Positions 25,316-34,418 of a stretch of DNA of 64,000 nucleotides are shown in pieces (position 1 is the stretch's first letter; the number at the start of each line of letters is the position of its first letter). Location of the stretch: contig CAKULK010000010.1 of the NCBI GenBank assembly GCA_934667275.1, forward strand, positions 1 through 64,000, in the 5' to 3' direction. Below the pieces are notes generated by a model. It saw only the letters and a program-made list of their open reading frames with translations, was not told where the DNA came from and made no database searches. The position numbers and the translations under genes were made by a program. The DNA is from an uncultured Bacteroidales bacterium (GTDB lineage: Bacteria; Bacteroidota; Bacteroidia; Bacteroidales; Paludibacteraceae).

Positions 25316-25845
25316 CCTTTTTTGGCACCAACGCCCGTTTTTACGGACGCTACTGCGGATTTCTGCGTTTTCACCTGTGCCTTCGGCGCGGGTTTCTTCA
25401 CATCTTGCTTCTTGTCCTCAACGGAAGCAGCCTCCTCTTCGCCCTCGTCCTCTTTGGTGGTGAAGTCGGTGATGCCGGCGTTGATGAGGATATTGTACCA
25501 CTGCACCAACTTGCGGATGTCGGTGGGATATACGCGGTCGCGGTCGAAGTCAGGCAACACCTCGGCGAAATAGGCGCGCATAGCATCGTTGTCCGCCTTC
25601 TTGGGGTCGATGGATGCGACCTTCAAGCCCTCTTTTTCGCCCACTTTGGTCAGCACTTCGCTGAGGGCGATGTCGTCGCCCGTGGTGAACATCGACACCT
25701 CTGCCAGCGACACAATCTTGTCGCGCGCATAGGTCGGCATACGTTTGCCGTCAATGAGCGACTCCACAATCAGCATGTTGTTGCCGCGACTTACCAACTT
25801 GTATAACCCGGGTTTGCCCGTGATGGATAGGATATTCTTAAGCAT
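25312..25845 (-). CDS. DUF5606 protein
   Basis: 177 aa. The first 110 residues (LKNILSITGKPGLYKLVSRG, IVESLIDGKRMPTYARDKIVSL) match the Bacteroidetes-specific DUF5606 family as I remember it. The rest is a charged, low-complexity tail (EDEGEEEAASVEDKK, then Lys/Ala/Val-rich), probably disordered. Cytoplasmic; function unknown. First gene of the DUF5606-Nif3-zinc ribbon-CoA-transferase transcript. Confidence 0.82.
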   Translation of the reverse strand: MLKNILSITGKPGLYKLVSRGNNMLIVESLIDGKRMPTYARDKIVSLAEVSMFTTGDDIALSEVLTKVGEKEGLKVASIDPKKADNDAMRAYFAEVLPDFDRDRVYPTDIRKLVQWYNILINAGITDFTTKEDEGEEEAASVEDKKQDVKKPAPKAQVKTQKSAVASVKTGVGAKKG

Positions 25846-25874
25846 ACTCTACTCAATTTATCTATTTTCGACGG

Positions 25875-25905
25875 CAAAAGTACTGCTTTTTTTGCATATC
25901 TGCAA
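25875..25905 (-). promoter_or_regulatory. Promoter for the DUF5606 operon
   Basis: Minus-strand TTG (25905-25903), 20-nt spacer, TACTTTTG (25882-25875). It interleaves with the smpB promoter on the other strand. Confidence 0.7.
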
Positions 25906-25922
25906 GTTTTTATATACCTTTG
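25891..25922 (+). promoter_or_regulatory. Promoter for smpB
   Basis: TTTG (25891-25894), 20-nt spacer, TACCTTTG (25915-25922). The predicted start near 25929 lies after the in-frame start at 25920 and so supports ATG 25950. Confidence 0.7.
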
Positions 25923-25949
25923 CGCGAATTTATTGTGTTTCTTCTGTGT

Positions 25950-26408
25950 ATGCGTTTGAAGAGTGATGTTAATATCAAAAACCGCCGTGCCACGTTCGAT
26001 TACGAGATATTGGACCGTTATACGGCGGGTATTCAGTTGTTCGGCACCGAAATCAAGTCCATTCGCGAGAGCAAAGCCTCGCTGGCGGATACATATTGTA
26101 TGTTTGTCGGCAACGAACTATGGGTGAAGCAGATGCATATTGCAGAATACCGCTTTGGCAGTTATGCCAACCATGAGACAAAGCGCGACCGCAAACTACT
26201 GCTTACGAAAAAGGAACTGCATAAACTTCTGCGTCAGACCAAAGAGTCGGGAAAAACCATCATTCCTCTTCGTCTTTTTATCAATGAACGGGGCTTTGCC
26301 AAAATGGAAATCGCTCTCTGCCAGGGCAAGCACGAATACGACAAACGCCAATCCCTGCGCGAGCAAGACGACAAGCGCGAACTGCAGCGTGCCATACGCA
26401 GGGGATAG
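25950..26408 (+). CDS. smpB: SsrA-binding protein SmpB
   Basis: 152 aa. Binds tmRNA and brings it to stalled ribosomes in trans-translation. NRRATFDYEILDRYTAGIQL, GTEIKSIRESKASLADTYC, ELWVKQMHIAEY and the basic C-terminal KRQSLREQDDKRELQRAI are diagnostic. The start is ATG 25950, just after the promoter. tmRNA itself is not in this window. It converges with the large secreted-protein gene; no terminator is seen in the 57-bp gap. Confidence 0.97.
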   Translation: MRLKSDVNIKNRRATFDYEILDRYTAGIQLFGTEIKSIRESKASLADTYCMFVGNELWVKQMHIAEYRFGSYANHETKRDRKLLLTKKELHKLLRQTKESGKTIIPLRLFINERGFAKMEIALCQGKHEYDKRQSLREQDDKRELQRAIRRG

Positions 26409-26465
26409 CCTACTTGTGCCACCTCCTCCATATGATTCTCAGCGAACTTTGTATGGGGCCCTCCT

Positions 26466-29400
26466 TTATCTCACTATTACCTTAAGAACTTCGTGCTCGC
26501 CGCGAATGAGGTAGAGACCGGCTGGAACGGGGAAATAGGTTTGTTCCGTGAGATAGCCGCTATATACCAGCCGTCCGTTGGTAGAGAGTATTTCCACTTG
26601 CTGCGGCACGACCGGAATCACCGTCAGTCCTCCGTCCACACTATTCACTATCAGTGTCCGTCCCCCTGCTATCGTCGGCACCCCGCCTGTAGTTTCCGGT
26701 TCTTGGTCGTAGGTAACTAATCCGGAACGTATATTGACGCGACTTGGAACCTTGGCAGATGAGATATTTGCTAACAAGAACACACCACCTGCGGGTAGAT
26801 TTCCCATCTGTGAGTTTGTATTATCAAGTATAAACTCATTCTTTCCTGTTCCTTGGAAATAGGCATTCTTGAGTGTTGTTGTGTTGGGAACCTCTAACTT
26901 AGAGAATGTTACATTACCACGTAAAGAACCACCATCTTCATTATTTGGTTCTATAATCGTACTCAGCCTATCGGTACCTGGTATGGTTTGAGGGCCATAT
27001 CCCTTAAGTATTATTAACTTTCCTGTCCAATAGTCCCATTTCCCTTCATCTACAATCCCCGACGGGAACATCATTGCATAGATACTTCCCGCTTCCATAA
27101 TGACATCACGTTCTTTTTCGCCTATAATTTTCTTTTTTGCTTGTGGTTTAATCCAATCCGTCTCGAATTTACCATCCTTATACAACCAATATTGTTTTTC
27201 GGACTGGTACAAGAAATAATTGGCATTCCAATTTCCGGTACGGAAATAATCCAAACTCCTCATTCCCACATAGTTTTCCCTATATTCCTTAGGAACATAT
27301 TTAGGATAACCGGTTGCAGGTTCTGGATATACCCGAACATTCGTATCACGATGATATGCATATCTAAGAAAATCCTCATAATAACTATCAAAACTCATAT
27401 TTCTATTTGTCTTCTGATTCAGAGCGATATTTCCACCCACTATTGATGCAAAATCCAAATTATATTTTGCCTGTTTTTGGATAGCCGTTGCCTTATCCAT
27501 CTTAATAAATTCCTGCTCAGGATATGACTCTATCACATAAACTTCCGATACATCAAACGGAGGACAAAAAGCCATCCAATTATCGGCATTGATGCTTATA
27601 ATATAATAAAAATCATCATAAATAGTATATGAGGTCGTATTATTTACGGAATAATATAAATCATCTTTCCCAGGATCATCTATTTCAACCTCCATATACT
27701 CCGAAGAAGAACCGGGCTTTAGGACCGGAGCCTTATATTTATTTCGTAATATACGAATCATGTAAGAATCCAATTTTGCATATAGCAAATGTTGTACTTG
27801 TCTATCTTCCGAAACGTCAACTGTTTGATCTCCACCAACATCAATAGGAACATTTAACATATCTGCATGAATATATGGCATACAAGGTACCCAAGGTACT
27901 ATGTCAAAAGCCTTTCTTTCGACACCCGGAACCCACAAATGAACATAATTACTATCATCCGGGCACAACGATTCCATCCCATAAAAACCATTAGGATAAG
28001 CAGCAGCATTCTCCGTATAATAGTCTCTAAGATTTAATATAATATCCGAACCGCCATCTCCACACCCTTTACACTCCACCTCTTCCGGGAAAAAACCCGG
28101 TAATGCCAAATGACTGCTATTATCAATATATTGCTCCTCTACCTTGTAGTCCAATCTTACCAATGGTCTAACACCATCTGTTGGAGAAGAACCGGTACTT
28201 GTCACCGATGAACATGCCCTAATCTCACTACTATGCGAGCCTCCTTTTATATAGGTATGTTCAGGACATCTCAACATTTTACTATTCCCGTTCTTATCCA
28301 ACTCACCATAAATATTTTCCTGTCCGGACATCGGTTTGATTGGCGAGACAAAAATGGTTCCATCATTAAAATTAACGACACCTTCCACACCATCTTCGCC
28401 CATACCAAGTCCTAAATTTGCAATATCACTCTTACCTGTGCGATAGCAAATTGCCAATGTGTTATTATAATGACCCGATGCTGATTTACTATTTGCTAAT
28501 TCAATACGTCCACCATTAAAGTTCACTTCTCCATATTTTGTACCATAATCTATCGATGGTGAATTATCACCGCTTTTCTGAAGGCGTATATATCCATTTG
28601 TACGTTCATATTCTTGCATATTGTCAATATCAATGGGCCATTTATCATCAAACGACAATATCGTCTTAGAATTTTCCTGTTTCGGACGAACATAAATACT
28701 GGACGAGTATTGACCACATCTAGCAACGAATTCTACAGCACAACCCATTGTGCTTTTCAACACATTATTTCCCCGAGAATGTACATTCACCTTTAATGGA
28801 TTTGTGGTATTATTCTTGGTTGTACATTCCACAACAATTGCACTTCCTGAACCTTCAGAACATGATGGTGAGAGTGGGTTTAATGTATAACTTGCCATAT
28901 TCTTATCATCTTTATTCAAGTTATTACCATATTTTGTATGACAACGACTATACAGATAGCAATCCTCCAAATAGATATCCACACTCGTGCCGGCGGCTCC
29001 CTTTATATATATAATACCCTCATCTTTTGTATCTATTCCATTCGAACCAAATGGACACCAACCTGTGAAATACAATTTCAAATACCATTTCTGTGAACCA
29101 TCTATAGTCCAATTGTGTGCACTTGCGGAAGGCAGTTGTTTAGTTGCCGTACATACATTGGCAATAGGAGTTTGATAATCGTAACTAATGCCGTCTTCTG
29201 CTTTTTTGAACACATGGCAAGGTGTTACTGCGGTACCTGAACCATCAGCAGTAGCCGCTTTAATAATTTTTGGATTGTCAAGATTTGATGAGGTCGTTTC
29301 TCCAAAAACGTACAACTCATCAAAAAGAGCCTTTCCGTTTTTGTCAAATACGTGCGACAAATCAACCCGTGTCTTTTTGATTATCGTGCCACTAAAGCCC

Positions 29401-31133
29401 CCTACAGAAGTACAAGCCGTACCTGTATATAGATTCCAATATGGTACACTTGCTGCCGTCAGATTGCCCACTTTTTGTGCTACCGCATCTGTCCAAACCA
29501 TATATTCTACGCCATTGTATGTTCCTTTGGCTTCCACTTGATAAGTTTTTGTAGCAGAAGAGGCAAATACAGCAATTATTTCGTTTCCATTCTCCACTCG
29601 GCGATTCGGGGTAACCGGTGTCTTTGTTGTACCATTAATTTCATAAATCGTATATGTTTCCGCAAATTGGATGGTATTCCATTGCAGATATATCGAATCC
29701 GATGTAGCACTACTCAATAGTGTCGGTTTTTGGAGTCCGATATTTACCGAAATAGGGAGATTGGTTGTGGTCGTTTCCGATGTATGTCCCGCTAAAGTAT
29801 TCGTTCCAGTTGCCACCAATGTGGAGGAATAGGTTCCCAGAGCAGCAGGCTTTGCCGAAATCGTAACCTGTCCTTCCACTGACGCATCGCACTGAAAAAT
29901 ATCTGCAAATTCCGGTGTCCACGAATATACCACATTGCTTACATTTTGTTTCGAAACACGGATAACCTGTGTCGCATCCGCATCTGCCACACGCATACCC
30001 GGAAATACATAAGACGAAGGAGTAAACTCTATTTTTGAAACTATCGCTGTTTTTGCCACTCCTGAGAGAGTCACCGTATGGGCTTCAGATGATATGGTAT
30101 TACCACACGCATCCGTATATTGTACAGTCAATGTAAGTGTGGCAGAATACGTTTTTTCTTCAGTCGGCACAAAAGTAACCAAACAATTTCCGTCCGCAGG
30201 ATGCTCCGCCACACTGAACGCACTTGCGTCCGTACCGGAAATGGAAGCATTCCAAACGGTTCCTGTCCCTCCTTGCGAAGCAGGTGCAGGTTGGGAGGCT
30301 ACATCGTTTTTAGAGTATGGTACTATTGCCTTTTGCTGACGGTCGCCCACGTAAACGGGAGCGTCATTAGAACCAAATGTCAGAGTCTTATCAATCTCGA
30401 ATGTTGGCGTCAAATTGGAATTGGCAACGATTGTAGCCTCAGCAGAAGAATTGTCTCCTTTCGATGTTAGAGTGAGCGTTGCTTGTTCTTCTCCTGCGCA
30501 ATTATGGTCGGTATATCTAACGGTAACAGTTACTGTCGTACCATCATATTTCGTACTCTCAATCGCAAAAGCGTTTCCACCCTGTTTCGGTTTCAGACTT
30601 ACCTTATAATCCCTATCCGATGTGGCTTTATTTACATAGAATTTCACATCACAGGTACCTGATGCGTTCAATCCAGTAGTCTTAATAGAATAAGTTTCTG
30701 GTTCCACGCCCTTGACATGTACTGGTTGAAATAATGCGGTATACACTCCCAATGTATGCGCATCACTAACTATATATAAAGTTATCGTACGAGGATTATC
30801 TGTCTCTTTCCCCAGCTCTCCGACCCCTGTTGAACGCGCCTCTATTTCTTGCCATTTATCAAAATAAAATCCTTCCTTTGCTAACGCATACATTGTAACT
30901 TTATGCCACTTGTTACTCCCCGTTTGGGTTTTCTCAAATAAAATGCGATAATCTCCTTCTGTTGGAGTTATATTATCTTGTTCTGTAGCAAAAACTACCC
31001 CCTTAGTTTTATCCTCAGTTTGTACTTTATAAGTTGATGTCCCCTTATCAAACAATCCTCCATAAACGCTATTGGCACTACATAGTAGCACAACACACAA
31101 TGTAAACCATTTCAATAATATCTTTTTCATCAT
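26466..31133 (-). CDS. Very large secreted protein with T9SS-like C-terminal domain
   Basis: 1555 aa with a signal peptide (KKILLKWFTLCVVLLCSANS). N-terminal part resembles an InlB-type repeat (FYFDKWQEIE ... YTALFQP, about 60-140); Ig-like segments follow to about 480 with PSSYVF and tandem TDxCG blocks; an Fn3-like stretch lies near 480-570 (IYLQWNTIQFAETYTIYEI); the middle, about 570-1300, is unique and rich in N, G, S and Y. The end, VEILSTNGRLVYSGYLTE then PAGLYLIRG and LKVIVR, has the layout of a type A T9SS sorting domain. Distal gene of a three-gene operon. DNA is clearly richer in A+T than its neighbours. Ligand or role unknown. Confidence 0.8.
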   Translation of the reverse strand: MMKKILLKWFTLCVVLLCSANSVYGGLFDKGTSTYKVQTEDKTKGVVFATEQDNITPTEGDYRILFEKTQTGSNKWHKVTMYALAKEGFYFDKWQEIEARSTGVGELGKETDNPRTITLYIVSDAHTLGVYTALFQPVHVKGVEPETYSIKTTGLNASGTCDVKFYVNKATSDRDYKVSLKPKQGGNAFAIESTKYDGTTVTVTVRYTDHNCAGEEQATLTLTSKGDNSSAEATIVANSNLTPTFEIDKTLTFGSNDAPVYVGDRQQKAIVPYSKNDVASQPAPASQGGTGTVWNASISGTDASAFSVAEHPADGNCLVTFVPTEEKTYSATLTLTVQYTDACGNTISSEAHTVTLSGVAKTAIVSKIEFTPSSYVFPGMRVADADATQVIRVSKQNVSNVVYSWTPEFADIFQCDASVEGQVTISAKPAALGTYSSTLVATGTNTLAGHTSETTTTNLPISVNIGLQKPTLLSSATSDSIYLQWNTIQFAETYTIYEINGTTKTPVTPNRRVENGNEIIAVFASSATKTYQVEAKGTYNGVEYMVWTDAVAQKVGNLTAASVPYWNLYTGTACTSVGGFSGTIIKKTRVDLSHVFDKNGKALFDELYVFGETTSSNLDNPKIIKAATADGSGTAVTPCHVFKKAEDGISYDYQTPIANVCTATKQLPSASAHNWTIDGSQKWYLKLYFTGWCPFGSNGIDTKDEGIIYIKGAAGTSVDIYLEDCYLYSRCHTKYGNNLNKDDKNMASYTLNPLSPSCSEGSGSAIVVECTTKNNTTNPLKVNVHSRGNNVLKSTMGCAVEFVARCGQYSSSIYVRPKQENSKTILSFDDKWPIDIDNMQEYERTNGYIRLQKSGDNSPSIDYGTKYGEVNFNGGRIELANSKSASGHYNNTLAICYRTGKSDIANLGLGMGEDGVEGVVNFNDGTIFVSPIKPMSGQENIYGELDKNGNSKMLRCPEHTYIKGGSHSSEIRACSSVTSTGSSPTDGVRPLVRLDYKVEEQYIDNSSHLALPGFFPEEVECKGCGDGGSDIILNLRDYYTENAAAYPNGFYGMESLCPDDSNYVHLWVPGVERKAFDIVPWVPCMPYIHADMLNVPIDVGGDQTVDVSEDRQVQHLLYAKLDSYMIRILRNKYKAPVLKPGSSSEYMEVEIDDPGKDDLYYSVNNTTSYTIYDDFYYIISINADNWMAFCPPFDVSEVYVIESYPEQEFIKMDKATAIQKQAKYNLDFASIVGGNIALNQKTNRNMSFDSYYEDFLRYAYHRDTNVRVYPEPATGYPKYVPKEYRENYVGMRSLDYFRTGNWNANYFLYQSEKQYWLYKDGKFETDWIKPQAKKKIIGEKERDVIMEAGSIYAMMFPSGIVDEGKWDYWTGKLIILKGYGPQTIPGTDRLSTIIEPNNEDGGSLRGNVTFSKLEVPNTTTLKNAYFQGTGKNEFILDNTNSQMGNLPAGGVFLLANISSAKVPSRVNIRSGLVTYDQEPETTGGVPTIAGGRTLIVNSVDGGLTVIPVVPQQVEILSTNGRLVYSGYLTEQTYFPVPAGLYLIRGEHEVLKVIVR

Positions 31134-31150
31134 AAATTTTATTTACAATA

Positions 31151-33001
31151 CTACCATACAATCTTAACGGCATAGTCATCTCCTTCCAAAAGATATAATC
31201 CATCCGTTGAAATAGTAACTATATTCTCAACATTTGCATCTTGTTTCCATGTTGAAACTAAAACGCCCAAACTATCATACAATCTAAACGTTTGCGATGT
31301 AGTTGTTTGTACAATGATATTGCCCTCTGCACATTTTACTACAAAGTCCATTTTCTCGGGAGTATTCATATCGGTAGATGGGCCTTGTACAATTGTTTGC
31401 GCTGTGCGCAAGTCGCCTACGCCCGATGTATTGAAGCGGAAATACAAGAATCCGTCGGCATCTACACGGTCGGACATACCCAATAGCCAATCTTTGGTGA
31501 TTTGCATAGTATCTATTTTCTGCAATACTTGATAGTTCAGCACATGCGTATTGGTAGAAGCCAAGTTGAACGAACAAGTATCTCCCAAATAGGTACGCAC
31601 AAAAGAGAATCCGTCCCAACTGATAGTTATATCGCCTTTGCTCCACTTGGCATAATCAATGCGATACACATCTGCCGGTCGGTTTGCCAAAAGCGTAAGC
31701 GAATCATTGGGCAGAATCTCCACACTATTGATTACACAATCCCCTACATTCCAAAGAGAAGGCGTGATTTCGGTTTCCTGTGGGGCATCGAAACGCACAA
31801 AGAGAAAATCCATTTCGGCATTAGAAACCATATTTCTCAGTTCCCAACTTGAAAGAGACAACCGGCTATTGCCACCCTGTGGATACAAATAGTGTTTGCC
31901 AAGATAGTGTGCATCAGCCGATGAAATTCGGAATGTAGGCGTAGTTCCAAAATAGGCAGCAATGGAATCTTGCGTATTTGCCGTCCACTGAATAGAAAAA
32001 TCACTCCATTTCTTGCGGAAATAGTAGTATTGCGCCGTATCTTCTGCTGCCACAGACACCGGTTTGTCTAATTCCATAGGAATTGCCCGCGCCATATCCT
32101 CCGACATCTGCTTGTAGTCAATGATAAAATCGGCTTTCTCGGCAGAAACCAATTTCACATAATACAATCCACCTTCTCCAAAGACTTGTATTAACTCCCG
32201 CAAATCAGCAGAAGAAAGATCCATATAGTTACTATACCCCATCTCTATATATGTCTCATTATTTGGGAAAAGCATCAAATAATCTATCACATCGGGATCC
32301 GTAGTGGACAATTCATAATCGCACGAACTGCCCAACCAAATGGAAAGCGCCTGTTCCTTGCCCGTCCAAACCATACGGATAGAATCGTTTTTCCAATCCG
32401 TAACCGGCATTACGAATACGCTATCCGACATAGCGGGAGTGAGATGGATAGTATCGGGCAGTTGCAACCAATGGCTACTCTCTATGCATTGACGAAATGC
32501 CGAGTCGGGAGCCAATTGTATCTTACCCGCAGCGGGTATCTCCACCTGCACTTTTGCCTCCACATTGTAGGTGATATCAAACTGGCGCATCAACTCGCGA
32601 TATGTATCTTCCACTGTCAATTCGTAAGCAGGTTTGCCATCTATTTCTGTTGCGTTTGCAACAAACTCCAGCGGCATAGCATATCCCCAACCATCTGCAA
32701 GATTGGTCAGTTCCACCAGATTAGGGTCATCATACACACCGGGCGTACATGTGAAATCCACATACGCTTTGAGAGGTTTATCGGCAACTCCGTCATCAGG
32801 GATGTAATAGACCTTTACAGGCAAATCATATATCCAAGAGGAAAACCAATAAATACCAGGCTCTGCTATATATGCGTCATACTCCGAGGTAAGCAGAATA
32901 GGATTCGAGCACGACGAACCCGCAGGTTCTGCAGCATTCAGCACAGCACCAACGCTTAGAACCATACAGACCAAACATCTATATAAAATCGTATTCTTCA
33001 T
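31151..33001 (-). CDS. Secreted protein with T9SS-like C-terminal domain
   Basis: 616 aa with a signal peptide ending near VLNAAEPA. It carries several degenerate beta-rich repeats of about 90-130 residues with a shared pattern: a WxxxDIxIxW-type core (WSDFSIQWTAN, WSKGDITISWDG, WKNDSIRMVWTG), then a GxxCxF/YxL or TPTFRISS line and an LxSxxLRxLI/MV line. This suggests tandem copies of one module. The end, FRLYDSLGVLVSTW ... DGLYLLEGDDYAVKIVW, fits a T9SS type A sorting domain. It lies 6 nt after the PLGDG gene and 17 nt before the 1555-aa gene. No function can be assigned. Confidence 0.72.
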   Translation of the reverse strand: MKNTILYRCLVCMVLSVGAVLNAAEPAGSSCSNPILLTSEYDAYIAEPGIYWFSSWIYDLPVKVYYIPDDGVADKPLKAYVDFTCTPGVYDDPNLVELTNLADGWGYAMPLEFVANATEIDGKPAYELTVEDTYRELMRQFDITYNVEAKVQVEIPAAGKIQLAPDSAFRQCIESSHWLQLPDTIHLTPAMSDSVFVMPVTDWKNDSIRMVWTGKEQALSIWLGSSCDYELSTTDPDVIDYLMLFPNNETYIEMGYSNYMDLSSADLRELIQVFGEGGLYYVKLVSAEKADFIIDYKQMSEDMARAIPMELDKPVSVAAEDTAQYYYFRKKWSDFSIQWTANTQDSIAAYFGTTPTFRISSADAHYLGKHYLYPQGGNSRLSLSSWELRNMVSNAEMDFLFVRFDAPQETEITPSLWNVGDCVINSVEILPNDSLTLLANRPADVYRIDYAKWSKGDITISWDGFSFVRTYLGDTCSFNLASTNTHVLNYQVLQKIDTMQITKDWLLGMSDRVDADGFLYFRFNTSGVGDLRTAQTIVQGPSTDMNTPEKMDFVVKCAEGNIIVQTTTSQTFRLYDSLGVLVSTWKQDANVENIVTISTDGLYLLEGDDYAVKIVW

Positions 33002-33007
33002 AGTCGT

Positions 33008-33982
33008 CTATTCCTTCAAACGTCTTTTTACTCGATTCCTGCTTTGCACATTTATATACAGCGCACAAAGTGCACATAAGAACAGCAAAACAGGCACACC
33101 ATCACCAAGAGGCAGACGCCACCTGAAACTCTCATCTTGCGACCTGTATCCAAACCATTCTAAGAAATCCTCCCATGTATAGGTGTCGGCAAAATGTTTA
33201 TCTTCCGCACGCATTTTGTCATACAAAGCACGCAACTCACCCAATGTGAGGTTATTACGTCCATCTTTCCACTCGTTTTCAAGCCAATGCGTCCAAGCAT
33301 CATCAATAGTTACACCATTTTTCTTGCGAGGTGTGGATAGGGAGATGCCAACAGCAATCCACGAGGAACCGATAGCCGTCTGATGCTCCGATGCTGCTAC
33401 AAATGGCGTGTTAAAGGTCTTGCCCCAAGTACTGAAATCATTGTTGATTGCAGAAGGAGCGGCAGGTGCTGCGGCATAGACGGCGGGTGAGAAAGTGCTG
33501 TTCACATAGGTGCTTGCGGAGAACGTGGATGCCGCATAACCTCCGCTTCTCCCCGTGCGATAACTCCCGCCGACGGAACCTTCGCCCATGGCATACGATG
33601 CACTCTGCGATGAGGTGTGCATCGTCCCCGCAGAAGAGGCACTGCCACCGCCGCCGAAAGCATTAGTCGCACCTTGCGAGGTGAGTGCCAGCCCCTGCGC
33701 AGCATACGAGCCGCCCGACAAGGCTGGTGTTGCCATCGCGCCGTAAGACGGCACGGCGGTGTGGTGGAACAGCGTGCGGGACGTGGCGGACACAGGCAAC
33801 GCCACACCCGAAACAGGGTGCGACACCGCAGACGTGCTGCCCGGGGTGTTGTAGGCACCGTCCAAAAGCCCCATCGTGTTGTAACCCAAATCGTCCGAAG
33901 ACGAGAATGTGCCCAAGCCGGCAATAACGCCGCCAAGGGCTACGAACAGTATGACCATCAACAGTATATTTCTCGTTTTCAT
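33008..33982 (-). CDS. Membrane/secreted protein with PLGDG-helix-basic C-terminus
   Basis: 324 aa from ATG 33982; a GTG 18 nt upstream is the other candidate. An N-terminal hydrophobic segment (RNILLMVILFVALGGVIAGL) is a signal or anchor. About residues 25-190 are low-complexity, rich in G, S, A, T and Y. A folded-looking part (about 190-285) has WTHWLENEW and WEDFLEWFGYRSQDE. The last 35 residues read PLGDGVPVLLFLCAL, a hydrophobic helix, then a basic tail (SRNRVKRRLKE), a layout like LPXTG or PEP-CTERM anchors. First gene of the operon with the two large secreted proteins. Not recognised; function unknown. Confidence 0.65.
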   Translation of the reverse strand: MKTRNILLMVILFVALGGVIAGLGTFSSSDDLGYNTMGLLDGAYNTPGSTSAVSHPVSGVALPVSATSRTLFHHTAVPSYGAMATPALSGGSYAAQGLALTSQGATNAFGGGGSASSAGTMHTSSQSASYAMGEGSVGGSYRTGRSGGYAASTFSASTYVNSTFSPAVYAAAPAAPSAINNDFSTWGKTFNTPFVAASEHQTAIGSSWIAVGISLSTPRKKNGVTIDDAWTHWLENEWKDGRNNLTLGELRALYDKMRAEDKHFADTYTWEDFLEWFGYRSQDESFRWRLPLGDGVPVLLFLCALCALYINVQSRNRVKRRLKE

Positions 33983-34124
33983 CTTTTTCTCATAATTCAC
34001 AATCAGCGTACGTACTTATGTCTTCACGGGCGCGGCACAGGGCGGCGGGTTGCGGCATTCTGAGGCTCTGGTAAAACCTGTAGCAAAACAACCACGCGCG
34101 CCCACTTATCCTGCCCGCCTGTGC

Positions 34125-34150
34125 ATCAAAAAAAGGAACCCTTTTTTGAT
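34125..34150. repeat. Hairpin, inverted copy 1
   Basis: ATCAAAAAAAGG and CCTTTTTTGAT pair around AAC. Read on the minus strand it matches about 26 nt of the hairpin at 34351-34386 (GGTATCAAAAAAGGGTTCC core). It would lie in the leader of the minus-strand operon. Confidence 0.7.
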
Positions 34151-34292
34151 ACCAAAATCCGGCACCAAAACAGGCTCTTTTTCTCGCCGATATGCGGCAA
34201 GGCACTCCAATCAATTTTAATGGTATATTAGTGGTTATACCACCCAAATTGGCGCAAAATGCACAATAATTATAACAGAAATCACAAAATTA

Positions 34293-34324
34293 TTTGCATA
34301 TCTTCCAAAATTGATGTACCTTTG
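34293..34324 (+). promoter_or_regulatory. Promoter facing a hairpin, no gene downstream
   Basis: TTTG (34293-34296), 20-nt spacer, TACCTTTG (34317-34324). Transcription would start near 34331 and meet the 34351 hairpin after some 20 nt. There is no plus-strand gene until lptD at 36350, beyond an opposing gene. Confidence 0.6.
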
Positions 34325-34350
34325 CACCGTTTTTATGGAAGAGACGAAAA

Positions 34351-34386
34351 ATGGTATCAAAAAAGGGTTCCTTTTTTTGATACCAT
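34351..34386. repeat. Hairpin, copy 2 (possible terminator)
   Basis: ATGGTATCAAAAAAGG (34351-34366) pairs with CCTTTTTTTGATACCAT (34370-34386) around GTT, with one unpaired T. It is a near-perfect 16-bp stem whose inner part is A/T only. It may end the short plus-strand transcript; the T run sits inside the stem rather than after it. Confidence 0.7.
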
Positions 34387-34418
34387 TTCTTTATCCCCTT
34401 AAACACAACACCTTTTGT

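Noticed and set aside
33990..34247. 86-codon minus-strand frame upstream of the T9SS-type operon
   Set aside because: No hydrophobic, motif or start-site support; it spans a hairpin and ends inside the next gene.
34285..34292. TAATTTTG as the minus-strand -7 box of the T9SS-type operon
   Set aside because: The nearest TTTG is only 13 nt away, too short for the consensus spacer.
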